From: Chara braunii
Taxonomy: Eukaryota > Streptophyta > Charophyceae > Charales > Characeae
Direction: 5' to 3'
Length of the DNA: 20,368 nucleotides
NCBI GenBank assembly: GCA_003427395.1
Contig: BFEA01000207.1
Span: 688,881-709,248, forward strand
Shown here: in pieces, positions 18,731 to 20,368 of the stretch
Numbering within the stretch: the stretch's first letter is position 1
Layout of the letters: each line of letters starts with the position of its first letter
The notes under the pieces: generated by a model
The model's input: the letters and a program-made list of their open reading frames with translations, nothing else
Told to the model about the DNA's origin: nothing
Databases searched by the model: none
Position numbers and translations under genes: made by a program

Positions 18731-18880
18731 CGTGTCCGAACAATGGGCAACGGGGGCCGTTAAATTCCATTGTACCCTGTTGAATTGCCCAGGGGCCCCG
18801 TTGAATCCCGTTTAACGGAAAAACGGGGATCTCCCGTTGAATCCAAAAAAATGGGATGAGCACGTTGGGCTTCGGACACG
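18731..18880. mobile_element. Fold-back (MITE-like) element with 10-bp terminal inverted repeats
   Basis: CGTGTCCGAA (18731-18740) and TTCGGACACG (18871-18880) are perfect inverted repeats 150 bp end to end. Inside there are further paired segments: GGGCAA with TTGCCC, AACGGGGGCC with GGCCCCGTT (one base short), and CCCGTTT (18807-18813) with AAACGGG (18821-18827). The phrase GTT(A/G)AAT recurs four times. No coding potential or target duplication is evident. Confidence 0.45.
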
Positions 18881-18911
18881 TGGCCCTACGCGCCCAAACA
18901 CTAAAAACAGG

Positions 18912-19045
18912 AAAAAAAAAAAAAATTGACCCCTATTAACAGGGTGGGGTGGCCAAACATTCCCCCCTCTCGAATATCAAACTGCAAGAGGGAAAAAAGT
19001 AGGGGTCACCCCACACCCCAACACTGTGAGCACATGTGGGTGCAA

Positions 19046-19076
<31 letters not shown>

Positions 19077-19081
19077 GCACC
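18912..19081. repeat. Fold-back repeat bounded by A14 and T25 tracts
   Basis: A14TTG (18912-18928) pairs with CAAT25 (19043-19070). Within it TGACCCCTA (18927-18935) pairs with TAGGGGTCA (19000-19008), and GTGGGGT (18944-18950) pairs with ACCCCAC (19008-19014). GGTGCA (19039-19044) and TGCACC (19076-19081) also flank the T tract as an inverted repeat. It may be a decayed fold-back element, or two oppositely oriented retroposon tails. Confidence 0.4.
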
Positions 19082-19259
19082 AATCTATTCATTCATTCTC
19101 ATTTTTGAAGGGCCCCTGCTGATTAGCAAGGACTTTACATGGAGCAGAGATGAACATTAGACTTATAAACTGCTTGTGTGGACCGAGAATATATAGTCTG
19201 GATTTGAATTCAGGTATGTGGCACTCTGTGCATCACAGTTATGAGTCACTAATTGACTG

Positions 19260-19357
19260 TTTTCTTGTTGTTTTATTTTCTCGTTTTTTTTTTTTTCTCT
19301 CGTTTTTCTTTTGTTTTCTCATTTTTGTTTTGTTTTTTCTCGTTTTTCTTTTCTTAG
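19260..19357 (+). repeat. Pyrimidine-rich tract with recurrent TCTCGTTTTT
   Basis: T-rich sequence in which (T)CTC(G/A)TTTTT recurs four times between about 19277 and 19345. It ends in TTTTCTTTTCTTAGG, which resembles a 3' splice site, although no exon is recognised beyond it. Confidence 0.5.
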
Positions 19358-19365
19358 GAATACGT

Positions 19366-19558
19366 GCAGTGGCCCTAAGGGCCTCTACTCACCACATGCA
19401 CAAAAGACAAAATATGTGGTGACATATTATTCCACATTCTAGCAAAATATTCATTTTAATTCTGCACATTTGCAGTAGCCCTAAGGGCCTCTACTCACCA
19501 TATGCAAAAAAAACAAAACATATGGCGGCGTATTCTTCTATGCTCTGGCAGAAGATCC
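19366..19558 (+). repeat. 106-bp tandem repeat, two copies, each with two hairpins
   Basis: The copies start at 19366 and 19472 and share GCAGT(G/A)GCCCTAAGGGCC, followed by TCTACTCACCA. Each contains a GGCCC-TAA-GGGCC-type hairpin (19371-19383; 19478-19488 shortened by one pair) and a larger inverted repeat: TCACCACAT/ATGTGGTGA (19389-19397, 19414-19422) in copy 1, and CCATATG/CATATGG (19498-19504, 19519-19525) in copy 2. Confidence 0.75.
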
Positions 19559-19560
19559 TT

Positions 19561-19583
19561 TTTTTTTTTTTTTTTTTTTTTTT
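19561..19583 (+). repeat. T23 tract
   Basis: An uninterrupted run of 23 T directly before copy 1 of the 214-bp repeat. It may be the tail of a minus-strand retroposon. Confidence 0.8.
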
Positions 19584-20002
19584 AAAACCCAGGGTGTTGT
19601 AGAGGTCAAGACTAGACCCGCGATGATTGTTGGTAGCAGCAGCCAATGGTTGTCTTGACAGGACAGACCACCTACCCCACCCATCCCCTCGTTAATACTC
19701 CCAGTACACCCCCTGTCCCTACTATCCTACCTCAGTGTGACCAGCACTCAGAACCATCACCCTACCAGTATTGAGGGCAACTTCGTCTTTTTTTTTGAAA
19801 GTCCAAGGTGTTGTAGAGGCCAAGGACCAGACCCGCAGTGATTGCTGGTAGCAGCAGCCAAAAGTTGTCCTTACAACACAGGTCACCTACCCCACTCATC
19901 CCCACGTTAATACTCCCAATGCACCCCCTATCCCTACTCTCCTACCTCAGTGTGACCAGCACTCAGGACCATCACCCTACCAGTATTGAGGGCAACTTGG
20001 AC
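19584..20002 (+). repeat. 214-bp tandem repeat, two copies
   Basis: Copy 1 is about 19584-19787 and copy 2 about 19798-20002, with a period of 214 bp. Both run from GGTGTTGTAGAGG through GGTAGCAGCAGCCAA and CCTCAGTGTGACCAGCACTCA to CAGTATTGAGGGCAACTT. A T tract precedes each copy (T23 before the first, T9 before the second). Point changes are scattered along the length. No open frame of significance is seen. Confidence 0.8.
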
Positions 20003-20368
20003 CAGACAGCAGTGACGAGCACCAGGGTTGGGCCAAGCTCCCAGCCCTAATGGAAGCAGAAGCGGGCGAACCTTGCCATACAGGAACTTCGAACGGCAGG
20101 CTCATGCAATCTTCTAGGCCCAATTTAGAGAGTCTACCCAGAAGGAGTACCTAAGCAAGGCAGGCCAGCTCCCGCGGACACATCCTACTGCCCATCCCCT
20201 TGCTTACCCTAGGCTAGGCGGAACTCATACTAGTTGGAGAGTCTGTGCATTTGTGTGTTTGTGTGTTTGTGTGTCTGTGTGTGTCTTTTTTTCCTTTTTT
20301 TATTTGTTTTTTATGGTTTTGATTTTTAAAAAAATACATGAGTTAAAAAAAAAAAAAAAAAAAAAATT
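20003..20368 (+). repeat. Downstream of the repeat: (GT)n tract and A-rich end
   Basis: No gene is seen. The sequence continues beyond copy 2 of the 214-bp repeat without further duplication, reaches an imperfect GTGTGTTT microsatellite (20251-20284), a T-rich stretch, and an A22 run (20345-20366) at the window edge. Together with copy 2 this could be one plus-strand retroposon with an A tail. Confidence 0.5.

Noticed and set aside
19340-19422. 3' splice site and exon after the pyrimidine tract
   Set aside because: The sequence following the AG belongs to a tandem hairpin repeat and shows no coding signal.

Overview
The window looks like intergenic, repeat-packed nuclear DNA from a plant-type (streptophyte) genome. 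The reasons are LINE ORF2 proteins that end in a reverse-transcriptase zinc-binding (zf-RVT) module, a LINE ORF1 with a zinc knuckle of the plant L1 style, a Ty3/gypsy pol remnant, tRNA-like SINE sequence, long A/T tracts and fold-back repeats. The species cannot be named from sequence alone. I see no intact host gene, rRNA, functional tRNA or CRISPR array. Every recognisable coding stretch is a retroelement with stops, frameshifts or deletions.

Layout. 1-220: a tRNA-like SINE on the minus strand. 221-3740: a minus-strand LINE remnant (LINE-1 here) with the end of ORF2 (221-1884), no reverse transcriptase, a 0.77 kb ATC/CAT-rich filler (1885-2651), a damaged endonuclease (2652-3556) and perhaps the tail of ORF1 (3601-3735). 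3776-4466: two direct copies of a ~330 bp repeat carrying ACGT-core palindromes. 4467-4860: no gene, ending in A52G8.

4861-13960: a nearly full-length plus-strand LINE (LINE-2) of about 9.1 kb. It has a 5' leader, an unusually long ORF1 region (5131-9422) in several broken frames, a probable small non-autonomous insertion (8341-8495), then ORF2 (9481-13913) with endonuclease, RT and zf-RVT. 13961-16172: a third, more GC-rich LINE fragment (LINE-3, same strand), truncated at both ends. 16173-17508: a minus-strand Ty3/gypsy pol fragment that meets LINE-3 tail to tail, both proteins being cut at the joint. 17509-18730: no gene, with palindromes. 18731-20368: a cluster of fold-back and tandem repeats with A/T tracts.

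The three LINE copies are homologous to one another, so their damage can be read by comparison. LINE-2 has two Trp-to-stop changes and one endonuclease Asp-to-Asn change, all G-to-A. The least explained parts are the extra C-terminal modules of the LINE-2 ORF1 region and the structured repeats at 3776-4466 and 18731-19558.
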